The notes under the pieces were generated by a model, which was not told the DNA's origin, made no database searches, and saw only the letters and a list, made by a program, of their open reading frames with translations. From Caloramator sp. (lineage in GTDB: Bacteria; Bacillota; Clostridia; Clostridiales; Caloramatoraceae), in assembly GCA_026416875.1 (NCBI GenBank), contig JAOAEI010000003.1:1-61616 (forward strand): a stretch of 61,616 nucleotides of DNA, in the 5' to 3' direction. The position numbers and the translations under genes were made by a program. The stretch's first letter is position 1; each line of letters begins with the position of its first letter. Positions 1 through 11,885 of the stretch are shown here, piece after piece.

Positions 1-759
<759 letters not shown>

Positions 760-782
760 TAACTTACATTATTGTACCCCTA

Positions 783-815
783 GATAAGCTAAAGGGCAAA
801 GCCCTTTAGCTTATA
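783..815 (+). terminator. Rho-independent terminator after eno
   Basis: TAAGCTAAAGGGcaaaGCCCTTTAGCTTA dyad. Confidence 0.75.
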
Positions 816-924
816 ATTTATAATAGCACATAAAACAATTATGATATATGATTATGATTGTATTTATTTATTTTATATGTTAAAATATGAATTATGAATT
901 GATTCTAATAAGGAGGTGCTTTAG

Positions 925-1161
925 GTGAAAACATTTGTTATTATTGTCCATGTAATTGTAAGTTTAATAATAATAGCTACAGTTTTAGGTCAGCCTGCTA
1001 AAACTTATGGATTATCAACTGCAATATCAGGTGGTGCAGAAACTTTCTTTGGCAAAAATAAAGGAAGAACTATTGAAGGTAAGCTAAGAAAACTTACTGT
1101 ATTTGCCATGATTCTTTTTGTTATTACATCAATGCTTTTAGTATATTTAACAGGCAAATAA
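925..1161 (+). CDS. secG: Preprotein translocase subunit SecG
   Basis: 78 aa, two hydrophobic segments, [26 protein letters not shown] motif; follows eno. Confidence 0.93.
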   Translation: MKTFVIIVHVIVSLIIIATVLGQPAKTYGLSTAISGGAETFFGKNKGRTIEGKLRKLTVFAMILFVITSMLLVYLTGK

Positions 1162-1183
1162 TATTCACAAAGGGGGTACAATA

Positions 1184-3205
1184 ATGAATATTGTTTTAGC
1201 GCCAATTGCAGGTATAATTGCTCTCTTATTTGCTTTATACCTATCAAATAAGATTTCAAAGGCAGATGCAGGAACTGACAGAATGAAGGAAATTGCCAGC
1301 TACATACATGAAGGTGCTATGGCCTTCTTAATGAGGGAATATAAGTCATTATCAATATTTATCATAGTTGTATTTTTAGTTCTTGGATTTTTTATAAACT
1401 GGCTAACAGCACTATGCTTTATATTTGGTGCTTTATTTTCAATCCTAGCAGGATTTTTCGGAATGCAGGTTGCTACAAAGGCAAATGTTAGAACAGCTAA
1501 TGCTGCAAGAACAGGTCAAAACAAAGCCCTTGAAATTGCCTTTTCAGGTGGGGCAGTAATGGGTATGAGCGTAGTAGGTCTTGGGCTTTTAGGAGTAGGT
1601 GCACTTTATATGATTTTTAAAGATGCTAACATTGTTACAGGTTTTGGTCTTGGTGCCAGCTCAATTGCCCTTTTTGCCCGTGTTGGTGGAGGAATTTATA
1701 CAAAGGCTGCCGATGTTGGTGCTGACCTTGTTGGAAAGGTTGAAGCTGGGATTCCAGAAGACGACCCAAGAAACCCAGCAGTTATTGCAGACAACGTTGG
1801 AGACAACGTTGGAGACGTTGCTGGTATGGGTGCTGACCTTTTTGAATCCTATGTAGGATCAATAATTTCAGCACTTACATTAGGAGCAATAGTTTTTAAT
1901 GATAATAGAGGTATAATATTCCCATTGATATTAGCAGCAGTAGGTATTGTTGCTTCAATTATTGGTTCTTTATTTGTTAAAGGAGATGAAAACTCTAATC
2001 CCCAAAAGGCTCTTAAAAATGGAACCTATGTAAGCAGTATATTAGTTATAATCGCTTCTGCAATATTAAGCAAAACTGTTTTTGGAGATTACAGAGCATT
2101 TTTTGCAATAACAGCTGGCTTAATAGTTGGAGTTTTAATAGGTCAATTTACAGAAATGTATACTTCAGCTGACTATAGTCACGTTAAAAAGATTGCAAAA
2201 CAATCTGAAACAGGACCTGCAACAACAATAATTTCAGGTCTAGCTGTAGGTATGTATTCTGCTGTTTTACCTGTTGTATTTATAGCTTTTGCAACAATCC
2301 TTGCCTTCTTTATAATGGGAGGATATGGTTCAAGCCAAAATGTTTTAGCTGGACTTTACGGAATATCACTTGCTGCTTTAGGTATGCTTTCAACTACAGG
2401 TATGACAGTTGCAGTTGACGCATATGGCCCAATAGCTGACAATGCAGGCGGAATTGCTGAGATGTCAGAACTTCCAAAGGAAGTTAGAAAGATTACTGAT
2501 ACTTTAGACTCCGTAGGAAACACAACAGCAGCGATTGGAAAGGGTTTTGCTATAGGTTCAGCTGCTTTAACAGCCCTTGCATTATTTGCTTCATATTCAC
2601 AGGCAGTTCAATTAAAGGCAATTGACCTTTTAAACCCAATGACATTAGTTGGACTTTTAATTGGTGGTGTCTTACCATATTTCTTTGGTGCATTGGCAAT
2701 GGAGGCTGTTGGAAAAGCAGCAAATCACATGATAGAAGAAGTTAGAAGACAATTTAAGACTATACCTGGCCTTATGGAAGGAAAGGCAAAGCCAGATTAT
2801 AAAACTTGTGTTGATATTTCAACAGCTGCAGCACTTAAAGAGATGGTTCTTCCAGGAGTTTTAGCTGTTGTTGTTCCGCTTTTAGTAGGGTTACTGCTTG
2901 GTGCAGAGGCTTTAGGAGGACTTCTTGCCGGTTCACTTGTATCAGGTGTTCTAGTTGCAATCCTAATGGCTAATGCCGGCGGAGCATGGGATAATGCTAA
3001 GAAGTATATTGAAACAGGTGAACATGGAGGAAAGGGTAGCTTTGCCCACAAGGCAGCAGTTGTTGGAGATACTGTAGGCGATCCTTTTAAGGATACTGCA
3101 GGACCAGCAATGAATATTTTAATTAAGCTTATGACAATTGTTTCCCTTGTATTTGCACCACTGTTTGCAAAATTTGGTGGAATATTATTGAACTTAATAA
3201 AATAA
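1184..3205 (+). CDS. hppA: Membrane-bound ion-translocating pyrophosphatase, probably K+-dependent subtype
   Basis: 673 aa polytopic protein; [36 protein letters not shown] and [21 protein letters not shown] motifs; [10 protein letters not shown]. Confidence 0.96.
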   Translation: MNIVLAPIAGIIALLFALYLSNKISKADAGTDRMKEIASYIHEGAMAFLMREYKSLSIFIIVVFLVLGFFINWLTALCFIFGALFSILAGFFGMQVATKANVRTANAARTGQNKALEIAFSGGAVMGMSVVGLGLLGVGALYMIFKDANIVTGFGLGASSIALFARVGGGIYTKAADVGADLVGKVEAGIPEDDPRNPAVIADNVGDNVGDVAGMGADLFESYVGSIISALTLGAIVFNDNRGIIFPLILAAVGIVASIIGSLFVKGDENSNPQKALKNGTYVSSILVIIASAILSKTVFGDYRAFFAITAGLIVGVLIGQFTEMYTSADYSHVKKIAKQSETGPATTIISGLAVGMYSAVLPVVFIAFATILAFFIMGGYGSSQNVLAGLYGISLAALGMLSTTGMTVAVDAYGPIADNAGGIAEMSELPKEVRKITDTLDSVGNTTAAIGKGFAIGSAALTALALFASYSQAVQLKAIDLLNPMTLVGLLIGGVLPYFFGALAMEAVGKAANHMIEEVRRQFKTIPGLMEGKAKPDYKTCVDISTAAALKEMVLPGVLAVVVPLLVGLLLGAEALGGLLAGSLVSGVLVAILMANAGGAWDNAKKYIETGEHGGKGSFAHKAAVVGDTVGDPFKDTAGPAMNILIKLMTIVSLVFAPLFAKFGGILLNLIK

Positions 3206-3209
3206 TTAA

Positions 3210-3266
3210 GGACCTGCGAAAGCAGGTCTTTAATTTAAGCTTTTTTATATGTATAAAAAAGCTTAA
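3210..3266 (+). terminator. Two consecutive dyads after hppA (GACCTGCgaaaGCAGGTC and AAGCTTTTTTATATGTATAAAAAAGCTT)
   Basis: Inverted repeats followed by T-rich tract. Confidence 0.65.
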
Positions 3267-3295
3267 TTGTCAAAAAATACTTAGGAGGGGTTATA

Positions 3296-3847
3296 ATGGA
3301 TAGAAGTTTGGCTTTTTTACAGGTTAAGGAAAGGGTAAAAAATGAAAATCTTATAAAACACATGCTTGCTGTTGAAGCAGTAATGAAATCCCTTGCAAAA
3401 AAATTAGGTGAAGATGAATTAAAGTGGGGAATCTGCGGATTAGTTCATGATATCGACTATGAAGAAACATATGATATTCCTGAAAAACATAGCATAGTAG
3501 GGGCAGAAATATTAAAAAATTTAGGGTATCCTGATGATTTAGTTTATGCCGTTAAGGTTCATAATGAGGTTCACGGTCTGCCAAGATTAAGCCTTCTTGA
3601 TAAAGCTCTGTGGGCATCTGACCCTGTAACAGGACTTATTACAGCTTCAGCTCTTGTATTACCGGATAAAAAATTAGAAAGCTTAACGGTAGATTCAGTT
3701 ATTAAGAAGATGAAGAAAAAGGACTTTGCAAAGGGGGCTAACAGGGAACAAATAAGATCGATTGAGGAGATTGGCATTTCTCTAGAAGACTTTTTAAGTT
3801 TATCTATTGATGCTATGAAGGAGATAGCAGAAGAATTGGGGTTGTAA
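3296..3847 (+). CDS. HD-domain phosphohydrolase family protein
   Basis: HMLAVEAVMKSLAKKL...GLVHDIDYEETYD...EVHG, HD-domain pattern. Confidence 0.85.
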   Translation: MDRSLAFLQVKERVKNENLIKHMLAVEAVMKSLAKKLGEDELKWGICGLVHDIDYEETYDIPEKHSIVGAEILKNLGYPDDLVYAVKVHNEVHGLPRLSLLDKALWASDPVTGLITASALVLPDKKLESLTVDSVIKKMKKKDFAKGANREQIRSIEEIGISLEDFLSLSIDAMKEIAEELGL

Positions 3848-3858
3848 GGAGTGATCAG

Positions 3859-5979
3859 ATGAGCAAAATCAAAGAGGCTATTTTAGAATTTTTAAGAAGC
3901 GATAGCTATAGGCCGATGTCGGCTGAAGAACTTGTAAAGGCCTTTGACATCGACAGAAAACAAATTGGTGAATTTTTCTCGGTTATCGATGAGATGGAGG
4001 AGGAGGGGCTAATTTTTAAAACAAACAAAGAAAAATATGCTCTTCCAGAAAAGATGAATTTAGTTATCGGGAAATTACAGGGACATCAAAAGGGATATGG
4101 CTTTGTAATTCCCGACGATGAAAAGTTAATGGATATTTTTATTGCAGCTGAAAATATCAACGGGGCTATGCACAACGACAGGGTTGTAGCAAGAATTATT
4201 AAAGCTGCAACGCCGACTAAAACTGCCGAGGGCGAAATAATTAAAATACTAAAAAGAGCAAATACAAGGGTTGTTGGATCCTTTGAGAAGAATAGTTATT
4301 TTGGCTTCGTTGTCCCTGACGATAAGAGGATATATCAGGATATATTTATTTCTAAATCGAATTTTAACGGTGCAAAAAACGGCGATAAGGTTATAGTGGA
4401 AGTCACAAAATGGCCCGAAAAAAGAAGAAATCCTGAGGGTAAGATTATAGAAGTATTAGGGAATAAAAACAAACCTGGTATTGATATTTTGTCGATTATT
4501 AAAAAATATAATCTTCCAGAGGAATTTCCTAAAGAAGTTGAAGAATATGCAAATGCTATACCGGATGAAATACCTGAAAAGGAGATTAAAAGAAGAAGGG
4601 ATCTAAGACACTTAAAAATTGTAACGATTGACGGAGAAGACGCAAAGGATCTGGATGATGCAGTATCAATAGAAAGACTTTCTGATGGTAAATTTAAACT
4701 TGGTGTTCATATTGCAGATGTTACATATTATGTTAAAGAAAAGTCACCTTTAGATAAAGAAGCTTTAAAAAGAGGAACAAGCGTATATCTTGTAGATAGA
4801 GTAATTCCAATGCTACCTAAAAAGTTATCAAATGGAGTTTGTAGTTTAAATCCGAGGGTAGATAGATTAACCTTATCCTGCGTTATGACAATCGATCAGA
4901 ATGGTAAAGTTGTTGACTATGAAATATTCGAAAGCGTCATAAAGACATGTGAAAGAATGACCTATACTGATGTTACAAAAATATTGAGGGATAATGATCC
5001 AGACCTAAAAAAAAGATATGATTACTTATATGAAGACTTTAAAGCAATGGAGGAGCTTTGCAATATTTTAAATAGAAAAAGAATGCAAAGGGGAGCTTTG
5101 GATTTTGACTTTGAAGAATGCAAGATTATCCTTGATGAAAAAGGAAAGCCAGTTGAGGTTAAACCCTACGAAAGGGATATAGCAAACAGGATTATTGAGG
5201 AGTTTATGATTGTTTGTAATGAAACCATTGCAGAGCATATGTTTTGGGCAAATATTCCCTTTGTTTATAGAATTCATGAGGACCCAGATTACGAGAAGAT
5301 AATGCATTTTAATGAATTTGTTCACAATTTAGGATATAAGGTAAAGTTTGCAAAGGATATCCATCCTAAAATGCTGCAGGAAGTTTTAGAGAGCGCAAAG
5401 GGTAAAAAGGAACAGCCTATTGTTGATATGCTTCTTTTGCGTTCATTAAAACAAGCCAGATATTCACCTGAGTGTTCAGGACATTTTGGTTTGGCTTCGA
5501 AATATTACTGCCATTTTACCTCACCGATAAGAAGATATCCGGATCTGATAATTCATAGGATAATAAAGGAATATTTAAAGGGTAAAATCGATGAAAACAG
5601 AATAGAAAAATTAAAGGTAATTGTAGAAAAGGCTGCAAAGCAGTCAAGCGATATGGAAAGATTGGCGGATGAAGCAGAAAGGGAAACAGAAGATTTAAAG
5701 AAGGCAGAATACATGGCAGAAAGAATTGGGGAGATTTATACGGGTATAATTTCCTCTGTAACTCACTTTGGTATGTTTGTAGAGCTTCCTAACACCATTG
5801 AAGGATTAGTTCATATTAATAGCATGATGGATGATTACTATATATTTGATGAAAACCTTTATGCATTAATTGGAGAAGAAACTAGGAAGATTTATAGGCT
5901 TGGAGACGAGGTAAAAGTTAAGGTTCATAGGGTTGATGTAGAAAGCAGAAATATAGATTTTGTTTTAGTTGAGGATTAG
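3859..5979 (+). CDS. rnr: Ribonuclease R
   Basis: 706 aa; RNB domain TIDGEDAKDLDDAVSIERL, HFGLASKYYCHFTSPIRRYPDLIIHR, C-terminal S1 domain; next to smpB/ssrA. Confidence 0.97.
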   Translation: MSKIKEAILEFLRSDSYRPMSAEELVKAFDIDRKQIGEFFSVIDEMEEEGLIFKTNKEKYALPEKMNLVIGKLQGHQKGYGFVIPDDEKLMDIFIAAENINGAMHNDRVVARIIKAATPTKTAEGEIIKILKRANTRVVGSFEKNSYFGFVVPDDKRIYQDIFISKSNFNGAKNGDKVIVEVTKWPEKRRNPEGKIIEVLGNKNKPGIDILSIIKKYNLPEEFPKEVEEYANAIPDEIPEKEIKRRRDLRHLKIVTIDGEDAKDLDDAVSIERLSDGKFKLGVHIADVTYYVKEKSPLDKEALKRGTSVYLVDRVIPMLPKKLSNGVCSLNPRVDRLTLSCVMTIDQNGKVVDYEIFESVIKTCERMTYTDVTKILRDNDPDLKKRYDYLYEDFKAMEELCNILNRKRMQRGALDFDFEECKIILDEKGKPVEVKPYERDIANRIIEEFMIVCNETIAEHMFWANIPFVYRIHEDPDYEKIMHFNEFVHNLGYKVKFAKDIHPKMLQEVLESAKGKKEQPIVDMLLLRSLKQARYSPECSGHFGLASKYYCHFTSPIRRYPDLIIHRIIKEYLKGKIDENRIEKLKVIVEKAAKQSSDMERLADEAERETEDLKKAEYMAERIGEIYTGIISSVTHFGMFVELPNTIEGLVHINSMMDDYYIFDENLYALIGEETRKIYRLGDEVKVKVHRVDVESRNIDFVLVED

Positions 5980-6080
5980 GGCACAATATGTGCCTATTTT
6001 TTTATTGCATTTACAAATACAGCTGTTATAATATAAGATGAATCAAAGTGTAACCTATACCGGTTTTGTGAGGTGTTGAT

Positions 6081-6548
6081 ATGAAGAAAACTGAAAAAAG
6101 GATTTTAGCTGAAAACAGAAAGGCAAGGCATGATTATTTCATAGAAGAAACTTATGAAGCAGGAATTGAGCTTTTTGGAACTGAAGTTAAGTCTGTAAAA
6201 TTAGGCAAAGCCAATCTCAAGGACAGCTACGCAGAAGTTGTTGATGGTGAGATTTTTGTTTATAACATGCATATTAGTCCTTATGAGAAGGGAAATATCT
6301 TCAATAGGGATCCCCTTCGTCCTAAGAAGCTTTTAATGCACAAATCTGAAATTAGAAGGTTAGCAGGCTTGGTTTCTCAAAAGGGATACACTTTAATACC
6401 TTTATCGCTATATGTTGTAAGAGGATTAGTTAAGGTTGAACTTGCCCTTGCAAAGGGTAAAAAACTTTACGATAAGAGGGAAGATATTGCAAAACGCGAC
6501 GCAAGAAGAGAAGTTGAAAAGGAATTTAAGATAAAAAATCTATACTAA
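6081..6548 (+). CDS. smpB: SsrA-binding protein
   Basis: 155 aa; [27 protein letters not shown]...[15 protein letters not shown]. Confidence 0.98.
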   Translation: MKKTEKRILAENRKARHDYFIEETYEAGIELFGTEVKSVKLGKANLKDSYAEVVDGEIFVYNMHISPYEKGNIFNRDPLRPKKLLMHKSEIRRLAGLVSQKGYTLIPLSLYVVRGLVKVELALAKGKKLYDKREDIAKRDARREVEKEFKIKNLY

Positions 6549-6553
6549 TTCCA

Positions 6554-6582
6554 TTGAAAATTGCTTTAAAACTTGCTATAAT
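6554..6582 (+). promoter_or_regulatory. ssrA promoter (TTGAAA-N17-TATAAT)
   Basis: Consensus-like -35/-10 with 17-bp spacing just upstream of tmRNA. Confidence 0.7.
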
Positions 6583-6600
6583 ATAATGTGACCTCTTATG

Positions 6601-6951
6601 GGGGCGTCTTGGCTTTCGACGGGGGTAGGAGGAATTCGGGAAGCGAGTCGTGGTGCTCGGAACCACGTTAAAAACCGGGACTTAAAAATAAACGCAAACG
6701 ATAATTTAGCTTTAGCTGCCTAATTAAAGGCGGCCGTCCTACCCAAGAGGCCCACGGCTTGGGATAGGGCGTGGACTAGTGGGGAACGGGCCTATCTAAG
6801 CTTTGCGATAGGTCGGCATCTATGAAGCTACTGAAGTCCGAATCCTGTCAGTGGGAGTCGGATGGAGGGAATGTCAAAACACTGACTGCGCTCGGAGATG
6901 CCTGGGTTTCACTGCCTTCGGACAGGGGTTCAACTCCCCTCGCCTCCACCA
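6601..6951 (+). ncRNA. ssrA: tmRNA, tag peptide (A)ANDNLALAA
   Basis: 5' GGGGCGTCTTGGCTTTCGAC and 3' GGACAGGGGTTCAACTCCCCTCGCCTCCACCA; tag ORF gca aac gat aat tta gct tta gct gcc taa at 6694-6723. Confidence 0.98.
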
Positions 6952-6981
6952 AATTTGAACAACGTATTGATACGATAGATA

Positions 6982-7015
6982 GAAGCTCTGAGAAATCAGG
7001 GCTTTTTTGCTTTTT
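6982..7015 (+). terminator. Terminator after ssrA
   Basis: GAAGCTCTGAgaaaTCAGGGCTTTTTT. Confidence 0.75.
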
Positions 7016-7231
7016 TGAAGTTGAAATAACTTAGAGACGATGGGAGTTGGATAAAAAATATATCACAAAAAGAAGGAAAGTAAGTGGATATGTAGAATAA
7101 AATAAATAAGACGTAATTTCATCTCTCCTTCGGATGTAAATGATAAAATAAAAATGTGCGAAAAGTGGAAAATAAAAATGTTCAAAATTGTCCATGCCTC
7201 TGGTATCCTTCTGATTGGGAGGGATACCAAG

Positions 7232-8434
7232 ATGGTAAATATAATAGGACAAATTAACATATTTAAAGCCATGAAGATAAAACCTAATTTTTCAGAATTA
7301 GCAAGAGAATTTGGAATAGATAGAAGAACTGTTAAAAAGTATTATGAAGGATATGAAGGAAAGCCAAAAACAAGAAAAAAGCAAAGTAAATTAGATAAAT
7401 ACTATGATGAAATAAAAGCAAAACTTCAAATAAAAGGGGTCACAGTAAAAGGTGTATATGAATACTTTGTTTCTAAAAAATATGATATGGGAACATATTC
7501 TAATTTCAATAAATATGTGAAAAGAAAGGGATTAAAACCTAATAAAAAAGTAAGTGGTCATCCAAGATTTGAAACTCCTGAAGGTAAACAAGCTCAAGTA
7601 GATTGGAAAGAGAATCTAAAATTAATTTCAAAACACGGAGAAGAATTCATTGTTAATGTCTTTAATTACAAACTTGGATATTCAAGATACTGTCATTTTG
7701 AATATAGAAAGACTAAAACACAACAAGATGTAATTGAGTGTTTAATATCAGCATTTAAAGCTACAGGAGGTGTTCCTCAAGAGATACTTTTTGATAACAT
7801 GAAAACAATAGTTGATATTACAAGTGAAGGGAGGAAGATAAATAATAAGCTAAAGGCATTTGCAGATGATTTTGGTTTTAAAATACGCTTATGCAAACCT
7901 AGACATTCCTATACAAAAGGGAAGGTAGAAGCAGCTAATAAATTTATTGAGTGGCTATTGCCATATAATAATGAATTTGAAAACGAAGAAGAATTGATAA
8001 AGATAATTAAGGAAATAAATAAAAAGGTAAATCAATCAATAAATCAATCAACAGGCATACAGCCCATGTTGCTATTCCAAAAAGAAAAGGAGTATTTATC
8101 CCCTTTACCTAATAATAGTATCATAGAAAATTATATGAACTTTGAACAAAAGGCAACTGTTCATAAAGATTCTATGATATATTACAAGGGAAATAAATAC
8201 TCAGTCCCAGCAAAATATATAAATAAAACTGTAACTCTTAAAGTAATAGAAAATGAGTTACATATATATTTTAACACAGAATTAATTTGCGTCCATAGTT
8301 TAAGTAATAAAAAATTAAATTATCTTGATTCACATTATAGGGAATTGATGAAAAATGCTATCAAGAATAAGGAAGATATAGAAGATATATGTTCAAATAA
8401 TCTTTATGAGTTAGATAGATTGTTACAGAGGTAG
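7232..8434 (+). CDS. istA: IS21 transposase IstA
   Basis: HTH (FSELAREFGIDRRTVKKYY) plus DDE-type integrase core (QVDWKENL, FDNMKTIV, KGKVEAANKFIEWLL). Start moved from 7154 to 7232 on RBS. Confidence 0.93.
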   Translation: MVNIIGQINIFKAMKIKPNFSELAREFGIDRRTVKKYYEGYEGKPKTRKKQSKLDKYYDEIKAKLQIKGVTVKGVYEYFVSKKYDMGTYSNFNKYVKRKGLKPNKKVSGHPRFETPEGKQAQVDWKENLKLISKHGEEFIVNVFNYKLGYSRYCHFEYRKTKTQQDVIECLISAFKATGGVPQEILFDNMKTIVDITSEGRKINNKLKAFADDFGFKIRLCKPRHSYTKGKVEAANKFIEWLLPYNNEFENEEELIKIIKEINKKVNQSINQSTGIQPMLLFQKEKEYLSPLPNNSIIENYMNFEQKATVHKDSMIYYKGNKYSVPAKYINKTVTLKVIENELHIYFNTELICVHSLSNKKLNYLDSHYRELMKNAIKNKEDIEDICSNNLYELDRLLQR

Positions 8435-8442
8435 GTGAAAAA

Positions 8443-9207
8443 GTGAGTAATTACGTTAAATTATTAAACAATTTAGAGGAACTCGGATTAAATAATATAA
8501 AAAATAATATAGATACATATTTAAATCTAATAAGTTCTGGAGAAAAAAGCATTGTAGATGCTCTATATGAATTGAGTAATTTAGAAATAAAATCTAAGCA
8601 GGAAAAAGCAATACTTGCATGTGTTAAAGTAGCAAACTTTCCATTTCTTAAGGAACTTGATGATTTTGATTTTGAATTTCAACCAAACATAAATAAGCAA
8701 GAAATTCTTGACTTAAAAAGCCTAAGATTTGTAGAAAACAATGAAAATATATTGTTTGTAGGAACACCTGGGGTAGGCAAGACACACCTTGCCACCTCAA
8801 TAGGAATAGAATGCGCTAGGCATAGATATTCAACATACTTTATTCATTTTCAAGAATTAATGTCACAATTAAAAAAGGCATTAGCAGAAAATCGTTTAGA
8901 AAATAGATTGAAACATTTTTCAAAATATAAAGTGCTTATCATAGATGAAGTAGGATATTTACCAGTAGACGCTGATGCTTCAAATATATTCTTTCAGCTA
9001 ATATCAAAAAGATATGAAAAACATAGCACTATAATAACAACGAATATGCCATTTTCTAACTGGGCAGAAGTATTTGGTTCTGCTACAATTGCTAATGCAA
9101 TATTGGATAGATTGTTGCATCATTCACACGTTATATCTATAAAGGGCCCTTCATATAGATTACAATCAAAAATTAATTATTTTAACAGTTCTTCAAATTC
9201 ATCTTAG
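8443..9207 (+). CDS. istB: IS21 helper ATPase IstB
   Basis: Walker A GTPGVGKTHLA, Walker B VLIIDEVGYLP; directly after istA. Confidence 0.95.
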   Translation: MSNYVKLLNNLEELGLNNIKNNIDTYLNLISSGEKSIVDALYELSNLEIKSKQEKAILACVKVANFPFLKELDDFDFEFQPNINKQEILDLKSLRFVENNENILFVGTPGVGKTHLATSIGIECARHRYSTYFIHFQELMSQLKKALAENRLENRLKHFSKYKVLIIDEVGYLPVDADASNIFFQLISKRYEKHSTIITTNMPFSNWAEVFGSATIANAILDRLLHHSHVISIKGPSYRLQSKINYFNSSSNSS

Positions 9208-9339
9208 TAATTTTTTTATACAAAATTATATTCCACTTTTTGTACAAAAATATATTGACATTTACATTCGGAGGTATTTTGTTTTTCGCTATATATAAGA
9301 TAACTCAAAGGGGAGATGAAATTCAAATATCATATAACT

Positions 9340-9678
9340 TAACAAAACTTTATTGAAAATTGGGTTGAAATATATGAAAAATTAATTAAAGAATTATCTC
9401 TTGAAGAAGAAGAACAATTATTTAATTACTATTTTAAATTAACTGAAATAAAAGATTTGAATTACCAAATTAGAGGTTACTTATTAATTGCTAGAGCTAA
9501 GCATAGTGGAATGTCTCAAAGTGGTAATTTACAAGAATTTTACAGAGAAGATTTTAATATTGCCTGTGAAACCCTTTCATTACAATCATTGTATAAAGAT
9601 AAAATAAATGAATTAAGAAATATTGATATAAGCTTGGTTATTAACAAATTGAAAGTATTATCAAATAAACAATATTAG
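9340..9678 (+). pseudogene. Remnant gene of unknown function between IS21 and RM locus
   Basis: Frame opens right after a TAA without ATG (QNFIENWVEIYEKLIKELSLEEEEQLF...VLSNKQY); ORF track starts it internally at 9457. Confidence 0.4.
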
Positions 9679-9857
9679 ATTTTTGGTAATTAATTTATTA
9701 CTGATGATTATATTTTAATAAAAGATGTATTACCACGTTGAAATTTTTAAGCTTTACGATATACTACAAATATATAAATATTTATTAAGAAATATAAAAT
9801 TCCTGTTTGTTTTTTAAAGTTTAATCTAATACAATAATACACATTGGAGGAGATAAT

Positions 9858-11885
9858 ATGACTTTAATGGAAGAACTGAAAAAAACGTTAAAAGAAGATA
9901 ATTTTTTTCTAGATGATGAAGGGAACATTTTAAAAAACAAAGTAATGGAGTATGTTCTGAAATCAGATGAAAATTTAATTAAACTTCTACTTAGGAATGA
10001 AAAAATAAAGGAGCACTTTTTTAAGGATATTAATGGGGTTCTGTTGTTTGAGAGAGAAAAATTTATTAAGTTTGTGGATAATAAAGAATTTCTTCCAGAT
10101 TCATATACTTCTTTTAAAAATAAAATTGGTTTAGCTGATGAAGATGGAAAGTATTTAGCAAAGAGCAAAGAGGTTGTTCTTGTATGGCCTTATAAAGATT
10201 GTATTCTTGAAGGTGGGCAAGAAAAGGCCGATGAAAAGAGAAAAGAAATTTTTCATAATGTGATTCTTGCACCTGATGAGATAGACAGACTATTAGAACC
10301 TAAAGTTTTCACAAACTTCAAAAGAATAGATAAAGATGGCGAAAAGAATCTTGAAAACTTTAGAAGAGATCCTGAAATAAACAGAAAAAGAGGATTACCT
10401 GAGGATACGATAACTGATAATTTAATTATTAAAGGAAATAATTTATTAGTTCTTCATTCTTTGTTAAAAGAATTTAAAGGTAAAGTTAAACTTATTTATA
10501 TTGATCCACCATATAACACTGGAAATGATGAATTTAAATATAATGATAACTTTAATCATTCCACATGGCTTACTTTTATGAAGAATAGGTTGGAAATTGC
10601 TAGAGAATTATTAAAAGATGATGGGAGTATTTTTGTTTCAATAAACCATATTGAATTAGGCTATTTATTGGTATTAATGGATGAAATATTCGGAAGAGAA
10701 AACAAACTTCCAATTATTACTTTAAAAAGCGGGACTACAGCCAGCTATAGAGCTATTAATGAATGCCCAGTTAATGTATGCGAATATGTTGTTGGTTACA
10801 GAAAAAGCAATAAATATAAAGGAAATACTATATATATTGAATCTGATTATTCTGAAGACTATTCTCATATAATAACAAACATTCAATCTGAACCGCAAAA
10901 TTGGGAGTTAATTAGTCTTGATAAATATATTTATGATGCAGAGAATTGTAATAGTTGGATGGATTTTAAACAAAAATATGGTCCTGCATGGAAAATTATT
11001 CGATTTCATATGAAACGTGAATTAGCTTATAAATATCCTGATAGAATAGTAAGTCTTAATACATTACAAAAGCCTTCAAAAAAGATTGAACAAGTATTAA
11101 ATATTTCTAAAAAAGAACGTAATAAAGTATTTGTTATAGAAAGAGAAAATGATTCACCAATTTATTGTTATAATGGAAGAACTCTTGCATTTTTTGCTGA
11201 TAAATTTAAAGAAATAAATGGGAAAAAAGTTCCAGCGGAAGTTTTAACCAATTTATGGCTAAATGTTTCTTTTCTTGGAATAGGACCAGAAGGCAATGTA
11301 AATTTACCAAATGGTAAAAAACCAGAATTACTTATAAAATATCTTATTGAAATTGCTACAAAGAAAGATGACTTGGTTTTAGACTTTTTCATGGGAACAG
11401 GAACGACTTGTGCTGTTGCTCATAAAATGAACCGTCAATATATTGGAATAGAACAACTTGATTATGGAAATGATAGTGCTATTAATAGATTAAAAAATGT
11501 TATAAGCGGCGATCAAACAGGTATTTCAAAAGAAGTTGATTGGCAGGGTGGCGGTGACTTTGTTTATATGGAACTTTCGAAGCTTAATGAATTTTATGTA
11601 GAAAAAATAAGAGATGTAAAAACGACAGAAGAAGTTTTGAACATTTGGGGTGATATGAAACACAACGGATTTTTAAGTTACAGTGTTGATCCAAGATTAT
11701 TTGATGAAAACATAGAAGAATTTAAGGTTCTTAAATTAGAGGAACAGAAAAAACTTCTTCTTGATATGCTTGATTATAATGACCTTTATGTAAATTATAG
11801 CGAAATTGATGATGCTATTTACAATATAAGTGAAAGAGATAAGAAGCTGAATAAAGAATTTTATGGTGGTGACGAGAATGTATGA
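9858..11885 (+). CDS. Type III restriction-modification DNA methyltransferase (Mod)
   Basis: LIYIDPPYNTGNDEF motif IV; DFFMGTGTTCAVAHKMNRQYIGIE motif I region; followed by Res. Confidence 0.93.
   Translation: MTLMEELKKTLKEDNFFLDDEGNILKNKVMEYVLKSDENLIKLLLRNEKIKEHFFKDINGVLLFEREKFIKFVDNKEFLPDSYTSFKNKIGLADEDGKYLAKSKEVVLVWPYKDCILEGGQEKADEKRKEIFHNVILAPDEIDRLLEPKVFTNFKRIDKDGEKNLENFRRDPEINRKRGLPEDTITDNLIIKGNNLLVLHSLLKEFKGKVKLIYIDPPYNTGNDEFKYNDNFNHSTWLTFMKNRLEIARELLKDDGSIFVSINHIELGYLLVLMDEIFGRENKLPIITLKSGTTASYRAINECPVNVCEYVVGYRKSNKYKGNTIYIESDYSEDYSHIITNIQSEPQNWELISLDKYIYDAENCNSWMDFKQKYGPAWKIIRFHMKRELAYKYPDRIVSLNTLQKPSKKIEQVLNISKKERNKVFVIERENDSPIYCYNGRTLAFFADKFKEINGKKVPAEVLTNLWLNVSFLGIGPEGNVNLPNGKKPELLIKYLIEIATKKDDLVLDFFMGTGTTCAVAHKMNRQYIGIEQLDYGNDSAINRLKNVISGDQTGISKEVDWQGGGDFVYMELSKLNEFYVEKIRDVKTTEEVLNIWGDMKHNGFLSYSVDPRLFDENIEEFKVLKLEEQKKLLLDMLDYNDLYVNYSEIDDAIYNISERDKKLNKEFYGGDENV

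Larger units (their letters stand above)
7135..9266 (+). mobile_element. IS21-family insertion sequence, intact, flanked by TTCGGA target duplication
   Basis: Termini TGTAAATG...CATTTACA with imperfect terminal repeats (GTGCGAAAAGTGGAA vs RC GTACAAAAAGTGGAA); TTCGGA immediately outside both ends; istA/istB inside. Confidence 0.9.

Noticed and set aside
1623-1856. 77-aa + ORF ([14 protein letters not shown]...)
   Set aside because: Out-of-frame within hppA.
6822-7034. 70-aa ORF MKLLKSESCQWESD... in the ORF track
   Set aside because: Lies within the 3' half of the tmRNA and its terminator; not a protein-coding gene.
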